A DNA stretch of 64,000 bases from DATARH01 sp963712835 (GTDB taxonomy: Bacteria > Pseudomonadota > Alphaproteobacteria > ATCC43930 > CGMCC-115725): assembly GCA_963712835.1 (NCBI GenBank), contig CAVQJJ010000011.1, positions 372,001 to 436,000 of the forward strand, written 5' to 3'. The notes under the pieces are model-generated. The model did no database searches. It saw only the letters and a program-made list of their open reading frames with translations, and had not been told where the DNA came from. Made by a program: the position numbers and the translations under genes. This document shows positions 16,985 through 25,719 of the stretch, in pieces. Numbering within the stretch: the stretch's first letter is position 1; each line of letters begins with the position of its first letter.

Positions 16985-17097
16985 TGCCCCTCACCGTCCA
17001 TCGCTACGCGATTGCCACCCTCTCCCCGTAAACGGGGCAAGGGATAATGACGCACTCCCTCTCCCCGCGAGCGGGGAGAGGGCGGGGGTGAGGGGCA
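16985..17097. repeat. Head-to-head REP-like pair
   Basis: Two units of the same family as those around the DUF559 gene. The left unit (minus orientation, 16985-17041) has a GGTGAGGGGC tail at 16985-16994, variable hairpin ATCGC-GTA-GCGAT, GAGGGTGG linker, and hairpin CCCCG-TTTA-CGGGG. The right unit (plus, about 17055-17097) has CCTCTCCCCGC-GAG-CGGGGAGAGG then GCGGGGGTGAGGGG, with the second hairpin missing. Here the tails face outward, opposite to the other two pairs. It lies between the GlpD-like gene and the S9 peptidase gene, both on the minus strand. Confidence 0.8.
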
Positions 17098-17107
17098 GCC
17101 GCACGCA

Positions 17108-19135
17108 TCAAGTTGGCAATCCCGGCACAAGATCGCGGCCGGTTGGGATCTTGATCGACGAGCCGGCGAAATCGTCGCCCACCGGCTGCACCGGTCCACC
17201 GAGATGTTTGGCGAAAAACGCCTCGGCGACCGCGGCAAAAGCGAGGCGATTCTCCGGCCGCACGAAGCCGTGTCCCTCATCGGCGAAGGTGATGTAGGTC
17301 ACCGGCACGCCGCGCGCGGTCAATGCCTTCACCATCTGCTCCGATTCGGCGGGGACGACGCGAACATCCATCATACCCTGGGCGATGAGAATCGGCTTTG
17401 TCGCGCGTTCCAGATGGTTGATCGGCGAGCGGTCGGCGAGAAACACCTTGCCGGCCTCGGTATCGGGGTCGCCGAGCCGTCTCTTCCACACGCTGAACCA
17501 CGGCGTCCAGTAAGGCGGGATCGTCCTCCAGAAGGTGAGAAGGTTCGAGACGCCGAACAGATCGACGATGCAGGTGAAACGCTCGGGCGTCTTAGTCGCC
17601 GCCATCAGCGCCGAATAGCCGCCGTAGCTGCCGCCGAAAAACCCGATCCGGTTGGGGTCGGCAATGCCTTGCGCGATCGCCCAGTCGAGCCCATCGATCA
17701 AATCGTCGTGCATCTTGCCGCCCCATTCGTGGTCGGCGGCGGTGATGAATGCCTTACCGAACCCGGTCGAGCCGCGATAGTTGATGCTCAAGACCGAGTA
17801 GCCGCGATTGGCGAGCCATTGATGCTCCGGATTGAAGCCCCATTCGTCGCGCCAATAGGGGCCGCCATGGATCACCAGGACCAGAGGCGATTTGCCCGGC
17901 CCCGCCGGTGCGGCCGGACGGGTCAGGTAGCCGTTGAGCACCAGCCCATCGCGAGCCGGGAACTTGACCGGCTCCAAGGGCCGCAATTTAACCTCGTTGA
18001 GCGCCTTGTGCTGGACATAGAGGTGCTTGACGGCGGCGCTGTCGCGGTCGATCAGCGCGTATTCGCCGCTCGCCGCGTCATGGTTGAAAAAGGCGACCAT
18101 CTTGTCGGCCGGTTTGTCGATGCCGGTGATGAAGAGGTCGCCCGAATCGTAGGAGGTGAGCGCCTTTAGGTCCTTGTCGAGTTTGTCGTCGACCGGGTGC
18201 CAGCGCACCCGCGCGGCGACGGCCACCGCCCCGAGCGGCCGGCGGTGCGCGAACAGCGTGCGAACGATATCGGCCTCGTCATCGCTCGCCAGCACGCTCG
18301 TCTCTCGCGTCGTCATGTCGAGCGCGACCAACGCCGCCTTGTCGCGGCCACGCAAATCGATGAGGTAGAGCGTGTTGCCGTCCTCGCTGAAACCGAGGAG
18401 GTCGGTCGAGTCGATGTCGCCGAGCGGCACCGTCATGAACGGCGTCCAGCTCCCGTCGTCGTGGCGCTCGAACCACGCCATGCTGCCGTCGCCGCCGACC
18501 TTGCCGCCGAGCCGCAGCTGGAAGCGGCTGTCGGCGAGGAGCCCGTAGTAGTCGCGGTTCTCGTAGACGAGGTCGCTCTTGCCGGTGACGATGTTGACGC
18601 GGAACAGGTCGAAGAGGTGCTTGTCGCGCTGGTTGTGGCGCAACAGCATTTCCTCGGGAAACTTGCTGTCGGCTTCCTGGATGAAGGATTTGACGCCCTT
18701 TTCCGGCGACAGGGCGACGACGGCGCCGCTGTCGATATCGACGCTGGCGGCGCGCCAGTTCTCATCGCCGTCATGGTCGCGGAAGAAGACGATGTGACGG
18801 TTGTCGTGCGCCCAGCGATAGTCCCAGCCGATATCGCGATCGGTGGCGCGGGTCAGCGGCTTCGCATCGGTTGGCGCGTCGATCGACGTGACCCACAAAT
18901 TGCGCACGCCGTCGAGCCGCGCGAGATAGGAGAGGTGCTTGCCGTCAGGGCTGATCTTGACGTTCTGATATTCCGGGTTCTCGAAAAGGACGCGCCGCGC
19001 GATCAGCTCGGACGCGCCCGCTGGCGCGTCGGCGAGCGCACGTAACGGCAGCACAGCCGGCCCGGCGCCCAAGGGCAACAAAGACACCCCAGCCTGGCGC
19101 AGAAAGGTGCGTCGGCCGACATTGGTGTCGAGCAT
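17108..19135 (-). CDS. S9 family (prolyl oligopeptidase-like) exported peptidase
   Basis: A 675-residue serine peptidase of the acylaminoacyl-peptidase/POP type. The N-terminus has a twin-arginine signal (GRRTFLRQAG, residues about 7-16, then a hydrophobic stretch), implying Tat export. A beta-propeller region (about 45-400) with WD40-like strands precedes the alpha/beta hydrolase domain. The nucleophile Ser is in FFGGSYGGYSALMA, preceded by the usual VLVIHGGPYWRDEWGF oxyanion segment. The catalytic His is in FADEGHGFVRPENR. It is probably monocistronic and divergent from the DUF4189 gene. Confidence 0.93.
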   Translation of the reverse strand: MLDTNVGRRTFLRQAGVSLLPLGAGPAVLPLRALADAPAGASELIARRVLFENPEYQNVKISPDGKHLSYLARLDGVRNLWVTSIDAPTDAKPLTRATDRDIGWDYRWAHDNRHIVFFRDHDGDENWRAASVDIDSGAVVALSPEKGVKSFIQEADSKFPEEMLLRHNQRDKHLFDLFRVNIVTGKSDLVYENRDYYGLLADSRFQLRLGGKVGGDGSMAWFERHDDGSWTPFMTVPLGDIDSTDLLGFSEDGNTLYLIDLRGRDKAALVALDMTTRETSVLASDDEADIVRTLFAHRRPLGAVAVAARVRWHPVDDKLDKDLKALTSYDSGDLFITGIDKPADKMVAFFNHDAASGEYALIDRDSAAVKHLYVQHKALNEVKLRPLEPVKFPARDGLVLNGYLTRPAAPAGPGKSPLVLVIHGGPYWRDEWGFNPEHQWLANRGYSVLSINYRGSTGFGKAFITAADHEWGGKMHDDLIDGLDWAIAQGIADPNRIGFFGGSYGGYSALMAATKTPERFTCIVDLFGVSNLLTFWRTIPPYWTPWFSVWKRRLGDPDTEAGKVFLADRSPINHLERATKPILIAQGMMDVRVVPAESEQMVKALTARGVPVTYITFADEGHGFVRPENRLAFAAVAEAFFAKHLGGPVQPVGDDFAGSSIKIPTGRDLVPGLPT

Positions 19136-19242
19136 CGCGACCCTCCCTCAGGCAAATCGCCGACAGCATAGCACCCTCGCCGATTGCGCGAACGGGGGCT
19201 TGATCATAGGTTCTGCGGCCCGACCAAGAAGGAGGCCCGACG

Positions 19243-19617
19243 ATGCGGAAGACCGGCATATTGATGGCAGCGGCAGCGATCGCGACGCTGGCGGGCGCGG
19301 CGCCCGCTTTCGCGGGGTTTGGCGCGATCGCCTACGACCAGGCGACGGGCCGCTACGGCTTCAGCTGGAACGAGCAAACCCAGGATCGCGCCAGCGGCCT
19401 GGCGCGCAAGGATTGCGGCTCCGACAAGTGCCGGGTCATCCCGGTGCCGCCGGCGAAATGCGGCGCGCTCGCGACCACCGACAACCCCAAGGAAAGCACC
19501 GCTTGGGGCGCGTCGATCAAAGACCAGAAAGCGGCCGCCGAGCTCGGCGCGATGCAGGATTGCCAGAAGCACACCGCCGGCCAGTGCAAAATCCGCGGCA
19601 GCGAGTGCAACCGCTAG
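19243..19617 (+). CDS. DUF4189-type secreted protein
   Basis: A 124-residue exported protein. Signal peptide MRKTGILMAAAAIATLAGAA...AFA (about 24 residues). The mature part has the DUF4189 layout: FGAIAYDQATGRYGFSWN, then ESTAWGASIKDQKAAAELGA and six cysteines (C41, C46, C57, C85 and the final pair near KIRGSEC), probably forming disulfides in the periplasm. Function of the family is unknown; similar small proteins are frequent near cell-envelope genes. It ends 14 bases before the convergent aspartate dehydrogenase gene. Confidence 0.85.
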   Translation: MRKTGILMAAAAIATLAGAAPAFAGFGAIAYDQATGRYGFSWNEQTQDRASGLARKDCGSDKCRVIPVPPAKCGALATTDNPKESTAWGASIKDQKAAAELGAMQDCQKHTAGQCKIRGSECNR

Positions 19618-19631
19618 GGCGTTTCCGCGAA

Positions 19632-20441
19632 TTAGGTGCCGATCGCGAGCGGCGCGGTGAGCTTGGTCAAGAGCGCGATCACCGAGAGCGGCGTCATCTT
19701 CCCGGTCTTGGGGTTTTCGAGGCTCGGCACGTTGCGGATTTCCATTGAAAAAGACGCGGCGTCGGCCTCGACTTCGATGCGGTGCGTGTTGCGGTCGACC
19801 GCCGGGTCGGCCCAGATGTCGATCATCGTGCGGTCGGGGCCAAGCCCCGCCATCGCCAAAGCGGCGGCCACATTGACATTGGCCGGAAACCCGCGCGCCG
19901 CCTCGCGCGCGCTGCCGCTGAACACCAGCTTGGCTTGCGTGAGGCCGGTGACGCGGATTTGATTTTCCACCAGATAGGGCGCGCCTTCGAGCCCGGCGGG
20001 AGGCTTGCGGGTGATCATCTGCACCTTCGAGATGCCGCCACCGAGCGCCGCCGCCTGCACCGCGTCGAGCGCGATAAGCGCCCCGGTTGGCACCAGGATG
20101 CGTCCGCCATGCGCGCGCGCCAGGTCGACCAGGTCGTAATTGTCGAGTAGCGCGCCACAGCTGAGCGTCACCAGCGTGCGGCCATGCGCCAAGGTCGGCT
20201 CGGCGAGATCGCGCAGATGCGCCGCCGGCGCGCATTCGACGACGATGTCCGCGTCCTTCCACAGCCGGTCGAGCGGCTGCACCGGGACTTGGGTCGTAAA
20301 GCCGGCGAGCGCCGCCTCCGCACGAGCCATATCGCGTGCCGAGACCGCGGCGAGGCTCAGCCCCGGAATGCCGTGGTCAAGCGCTTCGGCGACGACCTTG
20401 CCGATCGCCCCGAACCCGCCGATCGCCACGCGCAGGGTCAT
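19632..20441 (-). CDS. nadX: Aspartate dehydrogenase (NadX-like)
   Basis: A 269-residue NAD(P)-dependent L-aspartate dehydrogenase family protein, which makes iminoaspartate for NAD synthesis or deaminates amino acids. Rossmann motif GGFGAIGKVVAEAL at the N-terminus. The catalytic domain has VPTGALIALDAVQAAALGG and FPANVNVAAALAMAGLGPDR, followed by the active-site His in NTHRIEVE. The ATG at 20441 is preceded by AAAGGCGGAG and lies 11 bases after the upstream stop; the frame extends further, but that part overlaps the DUF1330 gene. No nadA/nadC is nearby, so a catabolic role beside the acyl-CoA dehydrogenase is equally possible. Confidence 0.88.
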   Translation of the reverse strand: MTLRVAIGGFGAIGKVVAEALDHGIPGLSLAAVSARDMARAEAALAGFTTQVPVQPLDRLWKDADIVVECAPAAHLRDLAEPTLAHGRTLVTLSCGALLDNYDLVDLARAHGGRILVPTGALIALDAVQAAALGGGISKVQMITRKPPAGLEGAPYLVENQIRVTGLTQAKLVFSGSAREAARGFPANVNVAAALAMAGLGPDRTMIDIWADPAVDRNTHRIEVEADAASFSMEIRNVPSLENPKTGKMTPLSVIALLTKLTAPLAIGT

Positions 20442-20452
20442 GTCTCCGCCTT

Positions 20453-20833
20453 TCAATGAACCCCGTTGAGGACATAGACGCGCGATGTCGCCGCGTGCTG
20501 GCGCAGCGCCGCGAGGCGTGCCTGCTCCGGCGAGTTGAACCATTGGTTCGCCGCTTCCGCGCTGGCGAACCCGATCAGCGTCACGTCGCCGTCGGGCGGG
20601 GTGCCCTCGCGCGCGTCAGGCAGCGCCCGCGCCAGGATGCGCCCGTGATAAGCCGCCAGCGCGGCCGGCTCTTGCCGGACGTATTGGATGAACGCGGGCG
20701 GGTCGGTGACATGCGTCTCCATGATGACATAGGCGCCCTGGCCGCCGGTCTGCGCCTTGAGGGCCGGGACGCCCCAAACGCCGATCGCGATGCCGGCGAC
20801 GAGGGTAAGAGCAAGCGTAGCCGCGTTTTTCAT
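20453..20833 (-). CDS. DUF1330 protein with signal peptide
   Basis: A 126-residue protein with an N-terminal signal or anchor (LALTLVAGIAIGVWGVPALKAQ) followed by a DUF1330 dimeric alpha-beta barrel domain. Family landmarks are AYVIMETHVTDPPAFIQYV and GDVTLIGFASAEAANQWFNSPE. Cytoplasmic DUF1330 proteins are common; an exported form is less usual. It is the middle gene of a compact minus-strand operon: acyl-CoA dehydrogenase (9-base gap) - this gene - aspartate dehydrogenase (11-base gap). Function unknown. Confidence 0.85.
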   Translation of the reverse strand: MKNAATLALTLVAGIAIGVWGVPALKAQTGGQGAYVIMETHVTDPPAFIQYVRQEPAALAAYHGRILARALPDAREGTPPDGDVTLIGFASAEAANQWFNSPEQARLAALRQHAATSRVYVLNGVH

Positions 20834-20842
20834 CGTGGAGCC

Positions 20843-22018
20843 TCAATAGGATTTGGGTAAGCCGAGCACCCGCTCGCCGATATTGGACAGGATGAGCTGC
20901 GCCATGACCGGCGCGATGCGCGCGATCTGCGCCTCGCGGAAGTAGCGCTCGACGTGGAATTCCTTGGCATAACCCATGCCGCCATGGGTCAGCATCGCGG
21001 TCTCGCAAGCCTTGGCGCCGGCCTCGCCGGCGAAGTACTTGGCGGCATTGGCATAGGCGCCGACCTGGGTCGAGTCCTCGTGTGCGTCATAGGCCGCGGC
21101 GGCGCGCAGCACCAGGAGTTCGGCCGCCTCCAGCTCGACCCAGCGCTCGGCGAGCGGGTGCTGAATGCCCTGGTTCTGACCGATCGGCCGGCCGAAGACG
21201 ACGCGCTCGTTGGCGTAGCGCGCGGCGCGGGCGAGCGCCACGCGGCCCAGCCCCACCGCCTCGGCGGCGATCAGGATGCGCTCCGGGTTCATCCCGTGGA
21301 GGATGTACTGGAAGCCCTTGCCTTCCTCGCCGATGCGGTCTTCGAGCGGCACTTTGAGCCCGTCGATGAACAGCATGTTCGAATCGACCGCGTGCCGGCC
21401 CATCTTGGGGATTTCGCGCACCTCGACCGCGCTGCGGTCGAGGTCGGTATAGAACAGCGTCATGCCCTGCGACGGCCGCGACGCCTCCTCATAAGGCGTG
21501 GTGCGGGTGAGGATCAGCATCTTCTCGGTGACCTGTGCGGTCGAGGTCCAGATCTTGCGGCCGGTGATGACGTAGCCGTTCCCTTCCTTGACCGCGCGCG
21601 TCTTGATATGCGTCGTATCGAGCCCGACATCGGGCTCGGTGACCGCGAAGCAGGCCTTTTGCTTGCCCTCGATCAGCGGCGGCAGCCAGCGCTCCTGCTG
21701 CTCCTTGTTGCCGAAGACGACGACCGGGTGCAGCCCGAAAATGTTCATGTGCACCGCCGAGGCGCCCGAGAACCCGGCGCCCGATTGCGCCACGGCCTGC
21801 ATGACGACCGCCGCCTCGGTGATGCCGAGGCCGCTGCCGCCATATTCCTCCGGCATCGCCACGCCGAGCCAGCCGCCCTCAGCCATCGCCTGGTGGAAAT
21901 CGTGCGGGAACCCGCCCTCGGTGTCCTTCTTCAGCCAATAGGCATCGTCGAAGCGGGCGCACAGCCGCGCCACCGCGTCGCGGATTTCGAGCTGTTCTTC
22001 GGTCAACGCAAAACTCAT
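20843..22018 (-). CDS. Acyl-CoA dehydrogenase
   Basis: A 391-residue FAD-dependent acyl-CoA dehydrogenase that introduces an alpha-beta double bond into acyl-CoA and passes electrons to ETF. Domains in order: N-terminal helical, then middle beta domain with CFAVTEPDVGLDTTHIKTRA and GRKIWTSTAQV, then C-terminal helical with RILIAAEAVGLGRVALARAA, GRPIGQNQGIQHPLAERWVE and LTHGGMGYAKEFHVERYFRE. All signatures are intact and length is typical. First gene of a three-gene operon. The start overlaps none of its neighbours; the divergent molybdopterin enzyme begins 54 bases away. Confidence 0.95.
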   Translation of the reverse strand: MSFALTEEQLEIRDAVARLCARFDDAYWLKKDTEGGFPHDFHQAMAEGGWLGVAMPEEYGGSGLGITEAAVVMQAVAQSGAGFSGASAVHMNIFGLHPVVVFGNKEQQERWLPPLIEGKQKACFAVTEPDVGLDTTHIKTRAVKEGNGYVITGRKIWTSTAQVTEKMLILTRTTPYEEASRPSQGMTLFYTDLDRSAVEVREIPKMGRHAVDSNMLFIDGLKVPLEDRIGEEGKGFQYILHGMNPERILIAAEAVGLGRVALARAARYANERVVFGRPIGQNQGIQHPLAERWVELEAAELLVLRAAAAYDAHEDSTQVGAYANAAKYFAGEAGAKACETAMLTHGGMGYAKEFHVERYFREAQIARIAPVMAQLILSNIGERVLGLPKSY

Positions 22019-22071
22019 TACCGTCTCCTGAAGCGGCCCGATATCGACCGGCCGCGACCAAGGCTGATATT

Positions 22072-24177
22072 GTGCGGCAAAATCGTCGCCGGAGCACGTG
22101 CTTGCCGCTCGACATTGCCTTCAGCGTCTGTCCGCATGATTGCCCGAGCGCCTGCGCCCTCGAGGTCGAGCGGATCGACGGCCGTCGCATCGGCCGCATT
22201 CGCGGCGCCAAGGCGCAGGGCTACACCGACGGGGTGGTTTGCGCCAAGGTCGGCCGCTACGCCGAGCGGCAATACCATCCCGAGCGGCTTTCGGTGCCGC
22301 TGCGCCGGATCGGCGACAAGGGCGTCGGCCGCGCCGCGTTTGAACCGATCTCGTGGGACGACGCGCTCGACACCGTCGCCGAGGCCTTCATCCGCGCCGC
22401 GCAGCAATACGGCTCGGAGACGGTGTGGCCGCATTACTACTCGGGCACGATGGGTCTGGTGCAGCGCGATGGGCTGCAGCGTTTGCGCCATGCGATGCAT
22501 TATTCGCGGCAGCATTCGACGATCTGCAACGCGCTGACCGATGTCGGCTGGCTGGTCGGCCACGGCCAGAAGCGCGGCGTCGACGGACGCGAGATGGCGA
22601 AATCGGACCTGATCGTCGTATGGGGCGGCAACCCGGTCTCGACCCAGGTCAACGTGATGACCCACATCGCCAAGGCGCGCAAGGAACGCGGGGCGAAACT
22701 GGTGGTGGTTGACCCCTATCGCACCGGCACGGCCGAGATCGCCGACATGCACTTGGCGCCGCTGCCCGGCACCGACGGGGCGCTGGCCTGCGCGGTGATG
22801 CACGTGATGTTCAAGGAAGGCTACGCCGACCGCGCCTATCTCGCGCGCTACAGCGACGATCCCGAGGGCCTCGAAGCGCATCTCGCAAGCCGTGACCCGG
22901 CCTGGGCGTCGGCGATCACCGGCTTGAGCGAGGAAGAGATTATCGCCTTCGCCCGGCTCTATGGGCAGACCCAGCGCGCCTATATCCGGCTCGGCTACGG
23001 CTTTTCGCGCCAGCGCAACGGCGCGGTCAACCTGTTCGCGGTGACCTGTTTGCCGATCATCGGCGGCAAGTGGCAATACGAGGGTGGCGGCGCGCTGCAA
23101 TCGAACCACGGGCTGGTGCGGCTCGACCGCCGGCTGATTGAAGGCGCCGACGTCATCGATTTTTCGACCCGCATCCTCGATCAGTGCCGCATCGGCGCGA
23201 TCCTCACCGGCAACAAGCCCGATTTGCGCGGCGGGCCGCCGGTGACGGCGCTGTTGATCCAGAACACCAACCCGATGGTCGTGTCGCCGGATTCGGGGCT
23301 GGTGCACAAAGGCTTCGCGCGCGACGACCTCTTCGTCTGCGTGCACGAGCAGTTCATGACCGAGACCGCCGCGATGGCCGATATCGTGCTGCCGGCGACG
23401 ACGTTTCTCGAGCATGACGACATCTACACCGCCGGCGCGCACGCCTTTCTGCAGCTGCACCGCGCGGTCGTGCCGCCCTACGGCGAGTGCCGCTCGAACC
23501 ATGATGTGCATTGCGGGCTGGCGGAGCGGCTGGGCGCACAGCATCGCGGCTTCAAGATGACGGCTTCCGAGATCATCGCTGAAACCTTGCGGATGAGCGG
23601 TCTGCCAAGGCCGGAAGAATTCATCGAGGGCACTTGGCTGGATTGCGACCCGCCTTTCGAGACCGCGCATTTCCTCGACGGCTTCGGCCATCTCGACAAG
23701 AAATTCCACTTCCGCGCCAACTGGGCGTCGATGAAGGGGCCGATGGGCGGGTTCGGCGTGGAGACGCTGCCCCCATTCCCCGATCACGTCGCCAATATCG
23801 ACGACGGCGACCCCGCGCGGCCGTTCCGCATGGTGCCGGCGCCGTCGCGCTCGTTCCTCAATACCAGCTTTAACAACACACCGTCGGGGATCGCCCGCGA
23901 AGGCAAGCCCTCGGCGTTGGTGCACCCCGACACGCTGGCGGCGCTGGGGATCGCCGATGGCGCGCGCATCCGCATCGGCAACGACAAGGGCAGCGTCGTC
24001 GTCCGCGCCAAGGCTTTCGACGGACTGCAAAAGCGCGTGGTGATCGCCGAGGGGGTTTGGCCCAACGCGGCCTTCGAGGAAGGTATCGGCATCAATCTGT
24101 TGACCAGCGCCGACCCCGGTCCGCCGCAAGGCGGCGCGGTGTTTCACGACACGTCGGTGTGGCTGCGGCCGGCCTAG
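22072..24177 (+). CDS. Molybdopterin-dependent oxidoreductase with 4Fe-4S cluster
   Basis: A 701-residue enzyme of the DMSO-reductase superfamily. N-terminal [4Fe-4S] ligands: C-P-H-D-C-P-S-A-C (residues about 20-28), with the fourth Cys in GVVCAKVGRY. Cofactor-binding segments include VVWGGNPVSTQVN, KLVVVDPYRT, LPGTDGALACAVMHV, FMTETAAMADIVLPATTFLE and SFNNTPSGIAREGKPSALVHPD. Start: GTG at 22072; the first eleven residues are poorly defined and a later TTG is possible. There is no Tat signal, so it is cytoplasmic. It is followed closely by VWA and J-domain genes. The substrate is unknown. Confidence 0.9.
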   Translation: MRQNRRRSTCLPLDIAFSVCPHDCPSACALEVERIDGRRIGRIRGAKAQGYTDGVVCAKVGRYAERQYHPERLSVPLRRIGDKGVGRAAFEPISWDDALDTVAEAFIRAAQQYGSETVWPHYYSGTMGLVQRDGLQRLRHAMHYSRQHSTICNALTDVGWLVGHGQKRGVDGREMAKSDLIVVWGGNPVSTQVNVMTHIAKARKERGAKLVVVDPYRTGTAEIADMHLAPLPGTDGALACAVMHVMFKEGYADRAYLARYSDDPEGLEAHLASRDPAWASAITGLSEEEIIAFARLYGQTQRAYIRLGYGFSRQRNGAVNLFAVTCLPIIGGKWQYEGGGALQSNHGLVRLDRRLIEGADVIDFSTRILDQCRIGAILTGNKPDLRGGPPVTALLIQNTNPMVVSPDSGLVHKGFARDDLFVCVHEQFMTETAAMADIVLPATTFLEHDDIYTAGAHAFLQLHRAVVPPYGECRSNHDVHCGLAERLGAQHRGFKMTASEIIAETLRMSGLPRPEEFIEGTWLDCDPPFETAHFLDGFGHLDKKFHFRANWASMKGPMGGFGVETLPPFPDHVANIDDGDPARPFRMVPAPSRSFLNTSFNNTPSGIAREGKPSALVHPDTLAALGIADGARIRIGNDKGSVVVRAKAFDGLQKRVVIAEGVWPNAAFEEGIGINLLTSADPGPPQGGAVFHDTSVWLRPA

Positions 24178-24185
24178 GGGCGACG

Positions 24186-24893
24186 ATGAGCGACAAGGAC
24201 CGGCTCCCCGCAAAGTCCCGATCGGCCGATGTCGATGCGTTCCTTGCCGACCTCAACCGCGCGCCGGCTGTGCGGCCTGCCGGCGGGCGCGGCCGGTTGA
24301 TCTTCGCGCTCGACGCCACGGCCAGCCGCGAGCCGAGCTGGGACCGCGCCTGCCGCATCCAAGGTGAGATGTTCGAGGCGACTGCCGCGCTCGGCGGGCT
24401 CGACGTGCGGCTCGTGTTTTATCGCGGCTTCGCCGAGTGCAAGGCCAGCCGTTGGATGCAGAACGCCGCGGAGCTGCACAAGGCGATGCGCTCGGTCTCC
24501 TGCATCGGCGGCGAGACGCAGATCGAGCGGGTGCTGGAGCACGCGATCGGCGAGACCAAGAAACAGCGAGTCCATGCGCTGGTCTTTGTCGGCGACGCGA
24601 TGGAGGAGGATGTTGACCGCCTGTGCCGGCTCGCCGGCGAGTTGGGGTTGCTCGGCACGCCCGTCTTCATCTTTCATGAAGGCCGCGACGCGACGGCTGC
24701 CGCGGCGTTCCGCCAGATCGCTAAATTGTCGCGCGGCGCCTATCTGAGCTTCGATCTGGCGAGCGCCGACAAGCTCAAGGAATTGCTTGCGGCCGTCGCG
24801 GTTTATGCCGCCGGGGGTTACCGCGCGCTCGCCGATCTCAGCGCGAAGAAAGGCGGCGACATCCGGCTGCTGACCGCGCAGCTTTCCGGGTAG
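24186..24893 (+). CDS. VWA-domain protein (J-domain partner type)
   Basis: A 235-residue protein with a von Willebrand factor A-like fold: RLIFALDATASREPSWDRAC holds a D-x-T/S-x-S-like metal-site start, followed by FYRGFAECKASRWM, IGGETQIERVLEHAI and ALVFVGDAMEEDVDRL. No signal peptide. The ATG is 8 bases after the upstream stop; the longer open frame before it is antisense-like filler within the oxidoreductase gene. The next gene, a membrane J-domain protein, starts two bases after this stop. In my experience of alphaproteobacterial genomes these two travel together, which suggests a joint chaperone-like function. Confidence 0.8.
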   Translation: MSDKDRLPAKSRSADVDAFLADLNRAPAVRPAGGRGRLIFALDATASREPSWDRACRIQGEMFEATAALGGLDVRLVFYRGFAECKASRWMQNAAELHKAMRSVSCIGGETQIERVLEHAIGETKKQRVHALVFVGDAMEEDVDRLCRLAGELGLLGTPVFIFHEGRDATAAAAFRQIAKLSRGAYLSFDLASADKLKELLAAVAVYAAGGYRALADLSAKKGGDIRLLTAQLSG

Positions 24894-24895
24894 GC

Positions 24896-25600
24896 ATGCC
24901 GGAGCTCGCCCTTCTCGGCGGCGTTCTGATCCTCGGCGGGCTGTTGCTGCTCGTCTATCTGTTCGTCAATACCGATCCGGCGAAGCTCGCCCGCGCGCTC
25001 AAATGGATTGCGATCGGCGCCGCAGCGCTGCTCTTCCTCTATCTGCTGCTGTCCGAACGATTCGCCATTATCTGGCTGCCGTTGACTTTGGCGTTCCCGT
25101 ATCTGCGGCGGCTGCGCCCGCTGTTCCGCGGGTTTCGCGGCGCGACCAGCCAGAGCCAAACCTCCAATGTCTCAACGCCTTTTCTGCGCATGAGCCTCGA
25201 CCATGACACCGGCACGATGACCGGCACGGTACTAGCCGGACGCTTTGCCGGCATGCGGCTCGGGGAGTTGAAACGCGACGAGCTCATCGAACTGTTGCGT
25301 GAATGCCGCGCCGCCGATGAGGAAAGCGCGCGGCTCATCGAGGCCTATCTCGACCGGATCTATCTCAACTGGCGCGATGAGTTCGGTGGCCCGGCGGGCA
25401 CGGAGTCGCCTCATGCCGCCGGCGACGATATGACCGCCGCGGAAGCCTACGACATTCTCGGTCTTGCGCCAGGCGCTGACGAGGCCCAGATCAAGGCCGC
25501 GCACCACCGGCTTATGATGCAACTCCACCCCGACCACGGCGGCACCGACTATCTCGCGACGAAGATCAACCGGGCGCGCGATGTCCTGTTGAAACATTAA
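24896..25600 (+). CDS. Membrane-anchored J-domain (DnaJ-like) protein
   Basis: A 234-residue protein with two N-terminal membrane helices (about residues 4-25 and 36-70 including LALLGGVLILGGLLLLVYLF) and a C-terminal J-domain (about 178-234). The J-domain has AYDILGLAPGADEAQIKAAH and the essential HPD in MMQLHPDHGG. The middle (about 95-150) contains LDHDTGTMTGTVLAGRFAG, typical of this TIM14/DjlA-like alphaproteobacterial family. It probably recruits DnaK to the inner membrane. Starts two bases after the VWA gene, so co-translated. Confidence 0.88.
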   Translation: MPELALLGGVLILGGLLLLVYLFVNTDPAKLARALKWIAIGAAALLFLYLLLSERFAIIWLPLTLAFPYLRRLRPLFRGFRGATSQSQTSNVSTPFLRMSLDHDTGTMTGTVLAGRFAGMRLGELKRDELIELLRECRAADEESARLIEAYLDRIYLNWRDEFGGPAGTESPHAAGDDMTAAEAYDILGLAPGADEAQIKAAHHRLMMQLHPDHGGTDYLATKINRARDVLLKH

Positions 25601-25719
25601 CGTAACCGTAGCGCGCATCATCTAATGATTGGCGTACTGGCCTGGGAAGCGTTGCGGCGGTTTTGCGTTAATAGGGAAATGTCCGTCACCGGCGATTCGC
25701 CACGACAGCAAGGGGAACC

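Noticed and set aside
22018..24213. A long open frame antisense to the molybdopterin oxidoreductase gene
   Set aside because: Arg/His/Asp-rich composition, no recognisable domain, and full overlap with a well-conserved gene; typical of GC-rich antisense shadows. The same applies to long frames antisense to the PKS (for example 54031-55698) and the Lon-like gene (58516-60447).
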